Source of the DNA: Pochonia chlamydosporia 170
Taxonomy: Eukaryota; Ascomycota; Sordariomycetes; Hypocreales; Clavicipitaceae
DNA length: 64,000 bases
Assembly: GCF_001653235.2 (NCBI RefSeq)
Contig: NW_019154056.1
Span: forward strand, 1 to 64,000
Direction of reading: 5' to 3'
Below, in pieces: positions 43,751 to 54,347 of the stretch (its first letter is position 1; every line of letters begins with the position of its first letter). The position numbers were made by a program, and so were the translations under genes. The notes beneath the pieces were generated by a model. That model was not told where the DNA came from. It ran no database searches and worked only from the letters and a program-made list of their open reading frames with translations.

Positions 43751-46700
43751 TAATGAAACTTTGAATGTAGTGTATCAACGGACACCTCAAATGTAGTTGA
43801 TTTAAGTGTAGTTGACTTCAGTGGATGGAGGTTTGTGGCGGCATCATCCAGAGTCGCGGCGTAGTGGGGCAGCGCATGATGGCACTAAGTTAACGCGTCT
43901 ACACGTCCACGCGCTTGCTCATACCTCTTTCCTCTTCATCTTGGTTTTCGTGCAATATAGTGGCATTATCTCTTGAGTTGATCTCATCGCGCCCGTGTCA
44001 GGGTTGGCCACAGTGACGCTAACCATCCCCTCGCATTAAAAAGTGTCAGAGACGACATATTCTAACAAATACCTCCCTCTTAGAAGGAGGTGATGTCCAC
44101 TTTTGCTGGCTGGTACAACAAGTAGGGCTTCCCGAGGCTCCTCTGGTGCGAATCTACCTTCGGCTGCTCCCGTCCCCTTCCCTTCATTCACTCTTGTAGC
44201 ACTCGAATCGCCTCTTCAATGGCCAGCTGTTTTCGCCGCGGCAGCGAGCCACGATAGCTCCCGTCTTCTGAACTCATCATCATTAAGATGGATGCCCTCG
44301 AGCTCTTTCTTCTCCTCTATGATCGAGAGAAATAACGGATCTAGGTCGTTGATAATGCCTGCCCGAAACCACGACCTCAATACCTGACACATCCCAACTG
44401 TTTGCGCCTGAAGATTGCACCGTTGGGGAACAACCATCTGCCCTGCTGCCGAGAACATCCTCTCACATTCTGCAGACATTGATTGTATTGTGACAAAGTC
44501 GAGGGCCATTCGGGAGAGACGAGGGTATTGCAGGCGCTTCTCATGCCAATACGCTATCGGATCTCGCACAGTCTTGTCAGTGCTCTCATGGCTCGATTGC
44601 CATCGTTCGTATTCGTCGCCAATCGTGTCGTCGTCCAGTAGAGGCTCTGTCTGTATGGAGTCGATACGGGACTGTTCGCAATGCTCTTCGAAGGCATTGT
44701 AGTATTGCTTCTGTCGTTTTGCAACAGGCTCGTCATTTGAGGCCACCACAATATGGAAATCTCGATAGGACTCGTCCCACACTTCTTGAACTATCCTTTT
44801 TGCAGATCTGATCCAGTCGGGCTTATGTACCCAGGCCTGCTCGAACCATCCCCATCTGTATGCCGGGTGGAGTGCGAGGGCGGTATAATATATCGGTGTT
44901 GTGTCGAGAATAGTGTAATACTTGTCTAATTTCTCCCAGGCCATATTTATGCCGATCCTGAACTGTTCGGGGTCAGGAAAATCTTTTGCCATCGCCTTAT
45001 ATTTTTCGAGCTTGCCAAGCAGGAATTCAAACCCATTGATCACATCCCAAACGTTCCCATATGAACCAGTATAACCCCTCTTGCGTTTCCTGATTAAACC
45101 GTCGCCTTCTAGAGTCTTGACTGCATCTTCATAGTATCCAAGGATCGTCGCGAAGTGTTGAAGTACAGACCAATCGTTGGCCGTAAGTTGGTTCTCGTCT
45201 CTAAGGATTCGAGGCCGGACAGCCGACTTTTTCAACTGGCCAGTTCTTTTTGATGTATTCTCCTCCTCCCATTGGATTCGGAACTTCGCGACTAGCAGTT
45301 CGAAGTACCTTCGAAGTCTCAAGGCGCGGCGGATCATATAGAGCTGGGAAAGCCAGCGCGTATCGTTATCTAGCACTACCGAGACGGGGCTTTTTGACCG
45401 TATTTTCGGATCGTCCGACATGGATATGTCGTACTCTTGAAGTTCTTTCAACAGGTATGTCAGTCTGTCCGATCGATCAACATCCACGACGAAATTATGG
45501 AGCTTCCCAACCGGCCCTTTCTGTCGCCAAAGTTCGTATTCGGCTTCAGACAGCGCTTCTGCACCAGAAAGTTGTTCTTCGAACGCGTCTGTATCCTTCC
45601 CGAACAGTAGTGCCTTCGCAGACAGATTGACTATATGGCCGAAGCAGCGGCCTCGCCTTCGAGCGCCATTGAAGCCGAGCTTTTTGCCAATAGCCTCAAG
45701 TGCTGTGTCGTTGTTCTCGGCATTGTCAAGGGTAAAATACCCAATATTCTCCTCGATGCCAAAAGCCTCGATGGTATAAAGGACTTCTGTTGCAATGTTG
45801 TTCCCCGAATGTCTGCGGACTTCGGGGACCCCCAGAGCGACCTTGTGGGGCTTGCTATTCTCGTCCCTGAAGAAGCACACGATACCGTATAACGAGTGTC
45901 GATTCCGCGCCCTCCATCCGTCAAAGCTGACGTGTATTAAGCCGGGGCTCTTTCGCAGGGCTTCAATGACGCGCGCCTTGTGCTTTTTAAATTCGGAGTT
46001 GATGAGCGCGCGAACTGTGGTATCAGAGATGTTGGCGTTCGTGATCTTTGACTGCAGGGTTAAGGTATTCGAAGATATCCCGGAGTCTCTCATGTTCAAC
46101 AACACTAAAGGGCTGATTCGTGTCGACTATCCACTCGATCAGGAGACGTTGAAAGTGATTTCGATTAAATCCGCGTATCATAGAGTTGGCAATCGCCTGT
46201 TCTCGAGGTCTTAAAGGGTCGAGCTTCCATATATCCACAATCGATCTTGGCCTCTTGCTCCCTGGCTTCTCCTCGGCTTTCTTTTGCAAGCCGGACTTTG
46301 TCTTGTTATCTGGTGCAGATATTCCGTGATCCTTGTATAAGTGATTCAGCGCATTCTGAAGGCCAATAGCAACGAAATTCTTAGGTCTGGGGTCGTTCTT
46401 CTGAATACACGGCTTGCAGACCCATCTGCGCTCGTCGTCATGTTGTATGTCGTATCCATATTCCCAAGCCCATGAGTAGTTGTCTTTGCTTCTTTCTGAC
46501 CATACCCAACCCGGAAAATGTCCCCAAAGACGCGTATCGTACTTATCAGGAGTGGGCAATGTCGTCGGCGGCGGGGAGAACGGCGTCAATGAGCTCTCGG
46601 CAGAAGAAGCAGGCGTGGAAGGCACTGGGAGTTCGAAGTCAATTGGGACATCATCGATAGAAATTGGGGACGATTCTAGGAATTCCGAAGCGCTCATGGT

Positions 46701-47460
46701 CATAGTAAACATAAAGACATAATGTGAAAGTGTCACGGACTAACTCGTTGCCGTGCACCTGGGTTGATGGCAATGCTGATAACGCCACCAAATGAGGGTC
46801 TCACAACCAGCCCCTGAGCATTGACTGCCCAGTTAACCACCATAGTAGAGAGTCCACCCCTCGAGAACGTCTGCTCTCTCTTTTTTGTTAGCTGAATGAG
46901 CCGCGTGTCCCCTTACGGAACTTACTGGGGCCGACCGGCGACCCCTTACAGAAAAGAAGCGATGATACTTGTTGTAGATGGCCAGAAATAGGTGTTATGT
47001 GATGATCAAGCAGGTGCTAGCTAGCAGGAAGATATTTCAATAAACTAGGCATCAGCCATCGTTCCGCTACACGTCATTCAAAACATGGCAATACGGTTCC
47101 AAGATGGGTAAAAAGATGCCGAAGTCAATCAACCAAGGATCAACAGACGCACGACGCAGTAGCGGAGGCTCTACCTTAAGGCACTTTGGTTAGAATACAA
47201 ATTACGGATGTAGAATAGGGGGAGGAAGCTGACTTGTCGTCTCGCCCGCAGCCGAACCTACCCTGAAGCTAAGTTCGAGATCAAATGTGCAGCCCTTTAA
47301 CCATCAACAGTTACACTGAAATCAACTAAATCCACGTACACGAGAGGCCCAAATTTAGTTTAATTGATTAGTCAGGATTGTCCTGATTTAGTTGATTTAG
47401 TTGAGTGTAATACACTAAGTTGATCAACCAGTGTAAGTCGTGTAGTTGATTGGGTCTCTG
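43688..47460 (-). mobile_element. hAT-B copy 2 (B2): full length, 3773 bp
   Basis: The 3' end at 43688 reads CAGAGACCCAATCAACTA and the 5' end at 47460 reads the same 18 bp on the minus strand. Both sub-terminal zones contain AGTTGATTTAGTTGA-type words. The left neighbour is the broken end of copy 1 and the right neighbour (gacacgcc) is a different hAT gene. The 8-bp flanks do not match, so the insertion site has been rearranged. Confidence 0.93.
44216..46712 (-). pseudogene. hAT-B2 transposase, full length with one inserted base
   Basis: Reads from the ATG at 46712 to 44216. It is identical in translation to copy 1 until 'EYLNPAVK', where an extra A on the coding strand (T-run at 46047-46049) shifts the frame; the correct frame resumes at 'ITNANISDTTVRAL'. 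It continues through the core and into the region lost in copy 1: 'INMAWEKLDKYYTILD', 'QYPRLSRMALDFVTIQSMSAECERMFSAAGQMVVPQR' and 'LRSWFRAGI'. Without the extra base it would encode about 830 residues with every hAT domain. This is therefore a nearly intact autonomous copy disabled by a single base, or by a sequencing error. Confidence 0.9.
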
Positions 47461-48863
47461 GACACGCCGGATCTGGAGGAAGATTATGAGTCAAACACTA
47501 CTCTGGGGGAGAGCCAGGATTCGTGCCTACTTCCTGAGATAGTCAATGCCGACAAGATGGAGAAGTATCGCAAGTACGGCCCTTTTGGCAAGTTGCACAA
47601 TATCGGCATTGCGCTTCGAACGAGCAGCCAACTTCTCGAGGACTTTCATGAAGCTCACGGCAAACTGCCCCTGATGAACCCGTATTAACGTGGGTCCAAA
47701 ATGTCTGTACTCGCTGGCAGTCCGATGAGGCCATGGCCTCTCGAGCGCTGCTGAAACGATCCGCTTTGAACCGAATGCTGTCAATTATCGAGGAACGATG
47801 GATTCGCCAAGGCGCCAAAGAACAGGACCGGCCAGCGATATTGAAAGAAAAGCTTTCGCTCTAGGAATGGAAGGTCGTTACTGCGGTTCAGAAGATACTT
47901 CAACCGTTCAAGGTTGCTTCAAAACAACTCCAGGGCGCAGGCATTTCTGGCAAACGCTCAACAACAGGTGGTTTCGAGTACTTTCAAGTGATTGAGATGC
48001 TCCTTGATCACCTTGAGTGGGCCATTCAAGGTGTAATAATCGAAGAGAATGATGATCATATGATGGAAGAGGTTCACTTGTTTGACGACATGGATGCAAA
48101 AACCCGTAGGCTCTTAAAGATTTACATCAAACTCGGTTGGAAAAAACTGAACGATTACTATGATAAACTGACCTCGACCGCCTATGTGGCGGCGGTTGTA
48201 TTCCATCCGAGTAAGAAATGGCGAGCTTTAGAGCAGCTTTGGAATCAGCTGCCGTCTCGTCAGACATCAGGGTGGAAAAAAGCTTACGCCGGGAACTTGA
48301 CAAGCATCTGGGAGGAAAATTACAAGCACATGGCTCACGAGCCAGCCTGCAATGCCATGTCAGCATCTGGAAGCCATGATGCCTTGGACTACATTGAGCG
48401 CCGATTGGCGTTTAGTCGATCAATCGTTCGTCAAGACGCCGAAGGACTACAAAGTAAACGGCCAAAACAGCCAACCGCACTCCCAACACAAGACGAGCTC
48501 GATCAATACCTGTCTGAGCCGCTGGTAGATAACATCGCCTACAAAGCCGATCCGATTGCTTGGTGGAGAGACGTTGGCGCTGTGCGGTTTCCCCAGCTCT
48601 CTTACATGGCGGTTGATTTCCTCACAATTGCGTCGTCTTCCGCCGAAACAGAGAGAGACTTCAGCAGTTGCGGGAGGATGGTCACACCGCTCAGATGCCG
48701 CCTACGACGTCACATAGTTGGCATGGCACAATGCCTTCGATCGTGGAGTAGGGCTGGCATTTATCAACCACATCTCCCTCTAGATCTCCTTGAAGGAGAT
48801 AATTGGAGACAAGTACTTCAGTTAATAGGCAGAGTCAACGGAGATATGAAGGACCAGGACTAG
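47461..48863 (+). pseudogene. hAT-C transposase 3' half, broken
   Basis: Starts abruptly at the end of hAT-B2. It reads '[23 protein letters not shown]', then frameshifts near 47683 into 'TRWQSDEAMASRALLKRS'. It meets an in-frame TAG at 47863 ('KLSL*EWKVV') and then runs open to 48863 through 'KLGWKKLNDYYDKL', 'VRFPQLSYMAVDFLTIASSSAETERDFSSCGRMVTPLRCRL' and 'CLRSWSRAGIYQP'. The dimerisation region is intact, but everything before the KGP/FGKLHN motif is absent from the window. It belongs to the same broad branch as hAT-B and hAT-D. GATCGA words lie just downstream of the stop (48868-48900) and may be its sub-terminal repeats. Confidence 0.82.
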
Positions 48864-49439
48864 CCATGATCGATTTGATCGACGATCGATTTCGAAGCTT
48901 GCCGATCTGTACCGAACGGTCGATATTCATGCAAGAGCACTGGCGGCTCAGTCATAGCGGACTCGTCAACGCCTGCGAAATTGGTCACCACTACTGCCAC
49001 TGCCCCTACATCCACCACAGGAATGGATCCAACATCAACACAATGGGATCCCTCGGCGCAGACCAAGGCTGCAAGTCCTGGAGTAGAGCTGGCTTCTGCA
49101 TGTCTCCGATATATTTGTTTGGGTGTGGTAGTATTCGTTCTGGGAATGCGAGTGCTTTAAGAAAGACAGTCTTTACTTGGACGCACCCAAACCTCTATTC
49201 GGACGCACCCTACATTCAGCCACAGCAGTCTCCGATAATGCCCCAGTGAAATTTGCTGCAAAGAAGTGTCTTCAGTATTTCCACCGTATCAACAAATACT
49301 ACTCACAGTGCCTGAGTAGTATTTTGCTACTTAATCCGTTGCAACTACAATGCTATCACCAACCTTTTCCGTTGCCTTCCGCTTTTTCTGTCCCTTCGCA
49401 AGCAAAATATCCGTTATTTTATCGTCCTCTTCCAGGTCT
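48864..49439. other. hAT-C downstream sequence, no gene seen
   Basis: Contains three ATCGAT/GATCGA words at 48868-48900, then unremarkable sequence. No terminal repeat of hAT-C was identified. Confidence 0.4.
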
Positions 49440-49445
49440 GGAGAA

Positions 49446-49741
49446 TGATGGCCATTGACGTATTCTTTATCCCACCGATGTCCACGGAGGCAGAGCGAAT
49501 CTTCTCGGCGCGAGACGGCAGGTCACGTGAGATAGATGCAGTATGTCTGCGGATATGGTAGAGGCATGCGAGTGCATCAGGAGCTGGATAAGCATTCCAA
49601 AAGGGGAAAAGCAGGCCGCTTCTTCCTGGGGTGCCTAGGGCAGCGAAGGATATAGACGTGGCTGTAAGGCTACTGCAGGAAGATTTAGAAATGGATAAGG
49701 GGGCGGACAGTGATGTCGAAGCTGGGGACTTGGTACTATAG
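49446..49741 (+). pseudogene. hAT-A second copy, dimerisation region only
   Basis: Reads 'MMAIDVFFIPPMSTEAERIFSA' and, after a frameshift, 'KGKSRPLLPGVPRAAKDIDVAVRLLQEDLEM' to a TAG at 49739. It is clearly homologous to the C-terminus of the hAT-A gene at 39379-39672. Upstream parts of the gene are absent. Confidence 0.75.
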
Positions 49742-49841
49742 ATAAGCAGACAATACCAACCTCTTCGGGGAGGCAGGAGATACGTTATATACGTGCTGCG
49801 TGCCAGTTAATTCTTTTTTGATCTGCTGCAGAATATAGTTT

Positions 49842-49930
49842 CATATGAAACTGAAATTATACCAGCGTCCGGTGTCATGAAACTGAAACTCACCCCAGTT
49901 TCAGTCTCATAGCGTGTCTATCCAGCACTG
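49842..49930 (-). repeat. hAT-A family 3' terminus (second copy)
   Basis: Read on the minus strand from 49930: CAGTGCTGGATAGACACGCT, then GAAACTGAAAC words and the same GGGGTGAG-centred palindrome as at 39220-39255. It is in inverted orientation relative to the end at 39191. Confidence 0.75.
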
Positions 49931-51531
49931 TCTATTGGCCAACGAGCAAATGGGACAATACGTGGCGTTGGACGACGAATGGGGTGTTAGGAACAATGCT
50001 AACAGGAAGATCTCCAGTTCATCGCCTCATGGCTCGTTCCACCATGGTCATTTTAGTAGACGCAGAGACTCCTAATCAGTATCCTGCACTGAAACGAGAT
50101 GGTTGTCATGTAATCCAGTATCCATGCGCCGAGCTTGGTATATATATTTCATGCCGAACTGACACAATATATCCCCCGTAAAGTGGCTTGGGTGACGTAA
50201 CTTACGGAGAGGTCTCGCAGTGGCGCGAAGCCAGGTCTTGGAGGGTTATACGATATCCCCGGTGCAGGGGTGGCTCAGAGCAGCTGCTTTTGGAAGATAA
50301 TACGAGTTGTTCGGCGGGGTTTAATTTGGAGCCTCCGTTAGCCATCTGAAGTCTGTCAACATGATTGAAAACCCCCGTGGTCCCTGGAGGAGTTTCGCGT
50401 GCCGCAAATTTGTAAATGTAAGGCCGTTATGTAGTGAAAGAAAATAGCGATGAATACCATCCGCCTTTGTTTCGGTGGGACCATGTCGGCGATGCGCTGT
50501 CGGTGGTAGGGAGCGCAGTTGCGGTACAGTATCAGTACCCCTGCCCTGTTTCAGGCCTCTCTGCAGGCCAGCTCCCATGTTGCCCCACATTAGCTACAAT
50601 GGGTTAGCACCAGTATCTACATCCGACTAACGGCACAATCCCGGTAGGCAATTGCGATAACAGGGATACTCTCAGCTCCAGTAAATACCTCTTACCCCAT
50701 GGAGCTGTCTTTATCCCATGAACGACCGTGGCGCATTGCAGGTGCAGGTCCTTCCGCCAGCCAGTCCCACCCACCCAGGGATGTTCCGGAATTCCATTCT
50801 GAAGATGTTTTTTGTTGCAATATTACTTCAGCGAGGTAGCGCCGTGGCGGAAATCACTCCCATCGTCAATATATCCCGACGGGAAGGTCAATGAATGGTA
50901 GTAGCCTAAACTTCCCGGCGAATACCAATTCTTTTCACCTAAGATGTCCTAGCCATTCATGGGAGAGTGGATCCGGGTAGGCTTCTGAGGTCCCACGCCG
51001 AGTGTAGGGTCAATAGCAGGAAGGAGAAGGCCTTGTATTGACCTGGATTATGGGTTTGCACGCTCCTCAACACTCTCTCGGGCCGGATCAGTAGCAACTT
51101 TCGCCTTGCGCCTTGTGTGGTTTAACTCTCAGAGACTCCTAAACGCTGTGTCCAGAACCAGTAAATCGGAGTTGTGATTATCTCCAGAACCCCCTCGTCC
51201 ATGTTCACAGACAAAACCTTGCCGAGGGGGCCTGTCCCCCATCTTTTTGGTCCGATCACCATTCAGAACGGCCTTGCTTCAGGGGGTGGTAATTTTAGTG
51301 GCAGATCACCAAGACTTGCCGCAGCTTCACGTGTCATGGACACCTTTACAGCCAAAGACAAGCCGACCAGGTCGCCAGGTCGCTTTTTGGGCGGGCGGCA
51401 ATCGATTGTTGCGACTGAAATCATAACTGGCCCGCACAACACGGTTTGTTCAATGTGGCAGCCACCGAGCCCGGCACCCATATTAATAGCCGCTTCAAAA
51501 TCCAAACTACTGTTAGTTAAAGGGACTCATG
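49931..51531. other. Intergenic, no confident gene
   Basis: A minus-strand frame at 51505-51263 reads plausibly ('MGAGLGGCHIEQTVLCGPVMISVATIDC') and might be a gene relic, but I cannot name it. The rest shows nothing. Confidence 0.4.
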
Positions 51532-51757
51532 TGTCGGATAAAACTGCCTCTGTTGATAGAACAAGCAAACTTGGTGTAATTGCTGGGTTTCATACTGTCG
51601 GTTATCATGACTAAACTTAACCGAAAAATAGTTTCGGACGAAGGGAAGTTTTCTAGTATTAAAAAGGCAGCTGCAGACAGAGTCTGCAGCACGAGGAAAA
51701 ACATGAATAATAATTTTGAAAAAGAGCTTAGTCAACAATGAGGCTCATAACGTGACA
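51532..51757 (+). repeat. Solo LTR-like repeat, family L2
   Basis: Begins TGTCGGATAAAACTGCC and ends CATAACGTGACA. It carries the GCTGCAGAC...GTCTGCAGC palindrome (51669-51690). No matching flanking 5-mers (tcatg and gaagt). Confidence 0.75.
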
Positions 51758-51944
51758 GAAGTATGGCCTAACGGCAATGTGGCACGAAGGTAGTCTCGGA
51801 CACTGGGTTGCCGCTGAGCTTCTTCAACGGAAGTCTGGATGGTGATCCCCTACCTCTGATGAAGTTGGAAGAATTTAAGCCGCCACACCATGAACTCGTG
51901 AAGGATGCTCAATTAGAGCAGGTGTGCGTTTGGACATCATTGTA

Positions 51945-54347
51945 TTATTCAACTGCATACCAATTGAGTTCTGAGAATGCCGACCTCGCCATCGAAATGT
52001 CTTCCACAACATCTTCACGGCCTTGTTGCTGGCCGGAGACCCGACCTCCGCCCTTCCGTTTCTCGGTTGTCTCAATGTTCCATGCCCTCTTGTTGGGTAC
52101 TAGTTGAGCCAGGGCACGCCGAGGCGGCTGCACAAGCAATGATCTTTCAAAATCGATGATCATTACACGATTCGTCTCAGGATTGAACAACATGTTGGCT
52201 CCTCGCACATCCTTGTGGACAACACCTTCTCGATGTATCGACCGCAATGATCGTAGTGCTCCATCTGCAAGTCTCTTGCCCATGCCCTTGACATTCCGAA
52301 CATCATGCAGCTTGTAACCGGCCCATGAGAGGAACGTCAGATGCACTACATAGACGCGGTGGTCATAGTAGTAAATTTTGTTCATGGATCGAAGGTCAAT
52401 GGTGCCCAAAAACACAGGCACGTTGATCCCTTGCACCGGTTTGAGGCGCTGGTAAACTGCGGCTTCGTGCTCAAGATCCTTGATAAAGGCCCGTACAGTC
52501 CCTTTACCAATAAATGTGTAGCCGTAGTTGAGCAAAGTGACTTGGAATAGCACACCCCGTGCCCCACCCTCGCATAGAGGGGTCACCCCGTTGTCAAGAG
52601 ATTCTTCGAACTGTTTCCTCAGCAGTTGGAGCCACTTACTATGGCTGACAGGATGATGGGAGATAGAGCCACCATGCCCAGGACCCAGACACCTCTTGTG
52701 CAGTGCTACGTTAGGACAACACGTATCCAGTAAACCCCCTCCTACCATCCCGACCAGACACTTTTGTGTGCAGTATTGCCTCGTACGCTCACTGCCACTT
52801 CGTGTCGCGGCTCCTCGTAGACGTTGAGCCTGGATCCTCTGGCTTCGTCGGGTTCCCTGCTCTCGACTCCCGGTTCGCCGTTCAGCGGGGCTCGGTGTGT
52901 CTGGGAGGTTGCGTCTTAATTCATCATCTGAGGACTCTGGCGAGCCTCGTCTTGTAGGCTGCCTGTGGGGTTGGTAGTTATCAGCAACAGGGCGTCGGCC
53001 GTGACGAAATGGATATGGCGATCGATCAATACCCTCGTAGGTAGTAGGCTCATAGTCCGAAAAGCCACTTGGCGCGGACCGCTCGCTGGCTGGAATGGAA
53101 CGCAGCGTACTCTCAAAATCTTCTGCCCACGTCTTCAGCCCCTGAATCGCGAGACGACGCTCCTCCTGGCCGTGCTCCCGCCTTTGGCCGGGTTGACCCA
53201 AGGCGACGAGGGTGAATGCTAAATACTGGCCGACAGCAGTACAAGAGTGGAAATGGTTCGGATGCGCCGACACCTCAGGCCCGGGCTCGGCTAGATGATA
53301 GTAGAGTGTCTGCGGATCCTCCCAATCAATTTTGAGGAACACAATCGTCTCGCCCGTTGTCAGAAGGCCGTAGTCGAGTCCCCCCTCGATCATGTAGTGG
53401 TACGTTTGCGATATGGCAGCGGTGGTTAGTCTCTCTGCATGGTATTGGAAACGGCCTTCCGGGTCCGCCGAAGTAGGGATCGTCTTGCGGTTGACAACTT
53501 CCTTGTATACATTCATCGGTCGCAGGCCAACACGAAGATGGGGCGCTGTTAATTTGTGAGGTGCCTTATATTCGCAAACGTAGATCATGCTGCGTCTTGT
53601 CGACTGGCCATCTTCAGATCGGTAAACACATATTTGGTCGGGGCGAAGTTGATTCGAAAGTAGTCCTTGATCGGGTGTTCTCGGTGGTGGTGATGACGCC
53701 TCACGGTCGACGACTTCGTCGGCTACATCGCTTATGGCACTAGGGTGATTCTCGAATATGATACCACCTCCAATGCGGTAAACGCCCTGAACTTGTTCCA
53801 CCTCCTTAAGCTGATGCAGAATTGACCTGACCGGATCCTCGACGCTGTTATGAAGGAAGGTCTCCAGGTCTTTCTCATTCGCGATCGGCCGTTGAGAAAT
53901 TCTGTTTCCAAGGCCAGCCAAGAAATTTCGGGACTCGAAAAGGCGCTTCCGCGTGGGAAGCGCGTCATAAAGGACGCCGAAGGCGACTCTCTGTTGCTCC
54001 AGGAAGTCTGGCCAAGGCTCGAGGCTCGTTGGACATAATTTATTCCTTGGATTCGTGATTGAGCCTTTTGATGTAAGCGATCTGTCCGTCTCGACCTTAA
54101 ATCTTGAAAACACTAGGCTATGGCAAGCCGCGATATACTCGTCCAACGTTGTAGCACGGGTCTGTTGTTCTGCTGTCTCTGCACGTTGCTGTTCTCTCTC
54201 GGCACGCTGTCGTTCCTCCTGCCGTTCTTTCTCTGCCGTCTCGGCGCGTTGCCGCTCCTCGAGCCGCTGTCTGTCAGAGGCCTCGGCACGTAGCTCAGCT
54301 TCTCGTAAAAGCCTTTCAAGCTCTTCGACCCTCGTTTGCTCAGCCAT
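51945..54347 (-). CDS. PD-(D/E)XK-like domain fused to a protein-kinase-like domain
   Basis: One uninterrupted frame; the best start is the ATG at 54347 (800 residues). The frame is open 89 residues further upstream to 54614. Residues 1-70 form a charged coiled coil rich in RQRAE repeats. Residues about 70-350 form an alpha/beta domain. In it 'RPDQICVYR' (Asp237) followed by 'YVCEYKAP' (Glu259, Lys261) has the D...ExK spacing of PD-(D/E)XK nucleases. A disordered Pro/Arg/Ser linker follows (about 420-520), then a Cys/His cluster ('YCTQKCL...TCCPNVALHKRC'). The C-terminus is a kinase-like fold with 'HREGVVHKDVRGANML' (catalytic-loop Asp713) and 'VMIIDFERS' (Asp732, DFE in place of DFG). No signal peptide. 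Fungal genomes carry expanded families of such coiled-coil/nuclease-like/kinase-like proteins without assigned roles. Nuclease and kinase activities are inference. Confidence 0.7.
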   Translation of the reverse strand: MAEQTRVEELERLLREAELRAEASDRQRLEERQRAETAEKERQEERQRAEREQQRAETAEQQTRATTLDEYIAACHSLVFSRFKVETDRSLTSKGSITNPRNKLCPTSLEPWPDFLEQQRVAFGVLYDALPTRKRLFESRNFLAGLGNRISQRPIANEKDLETFLHNSVEDPVRSILHQLKEVEQVQGVYRIGGGIIFENHPSAISDVADEVVDREASSPPPRTPDQGLLSNQLRPDQICVYRSEDGQSTRRSMIYVCEYKAPHKLTAPHLRVGLRPMNVYKEVVNRKTIPTSADPEGRFQYHAERLTTAAISQTYHYMIEGGLDYGLLTTGETIVFLKIDWEDPQTLYYHLAEPGPEVSAHPNHFHSCTAVGQYLAFTLVALGQPGQRREHGQEERRLAIQGLKTWAEDFESTLRSIPASERSAPSGFSDYEPTTYEGIDRSPYPFRHGRRPVADNYQPHRQPTRRGSPESSDDELRRNLPDTPSPAERRTGSREQGTRRSQRIQAQRLRGAATRSGSERTRQYCTQKCLVGMVGGGLLDTCCPNVALHKRCLGPGHGGSISHHPVSHSKWLQLLRKQFEESLDNGVTPLCEGGARGVLFQVTLLNYGYTFIGKGTVRAFIKDLEHEAAVYQRLKPVQGINVPVFLGTIDLRSMNKIYYYDHRVYVVHLTFLSWAGYKLHDVRNVKGMGKRLADGALRSLRSIHREGVVHKDVRGANMLFNPETNRVMIIDFERSLLVQPPRRALAQLVPNKRAWNIETTEKRKGGGRVSGQQQGREDVVEDISMARSAFSELNWYAVE

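Noticed and set aside
41191..47460. Ordinary nested insertion of one hAT into another
   Set aside because: After the inner copy the sequence does not return to the outer element but enters hAT-C, and no 8-bp duplication is present.
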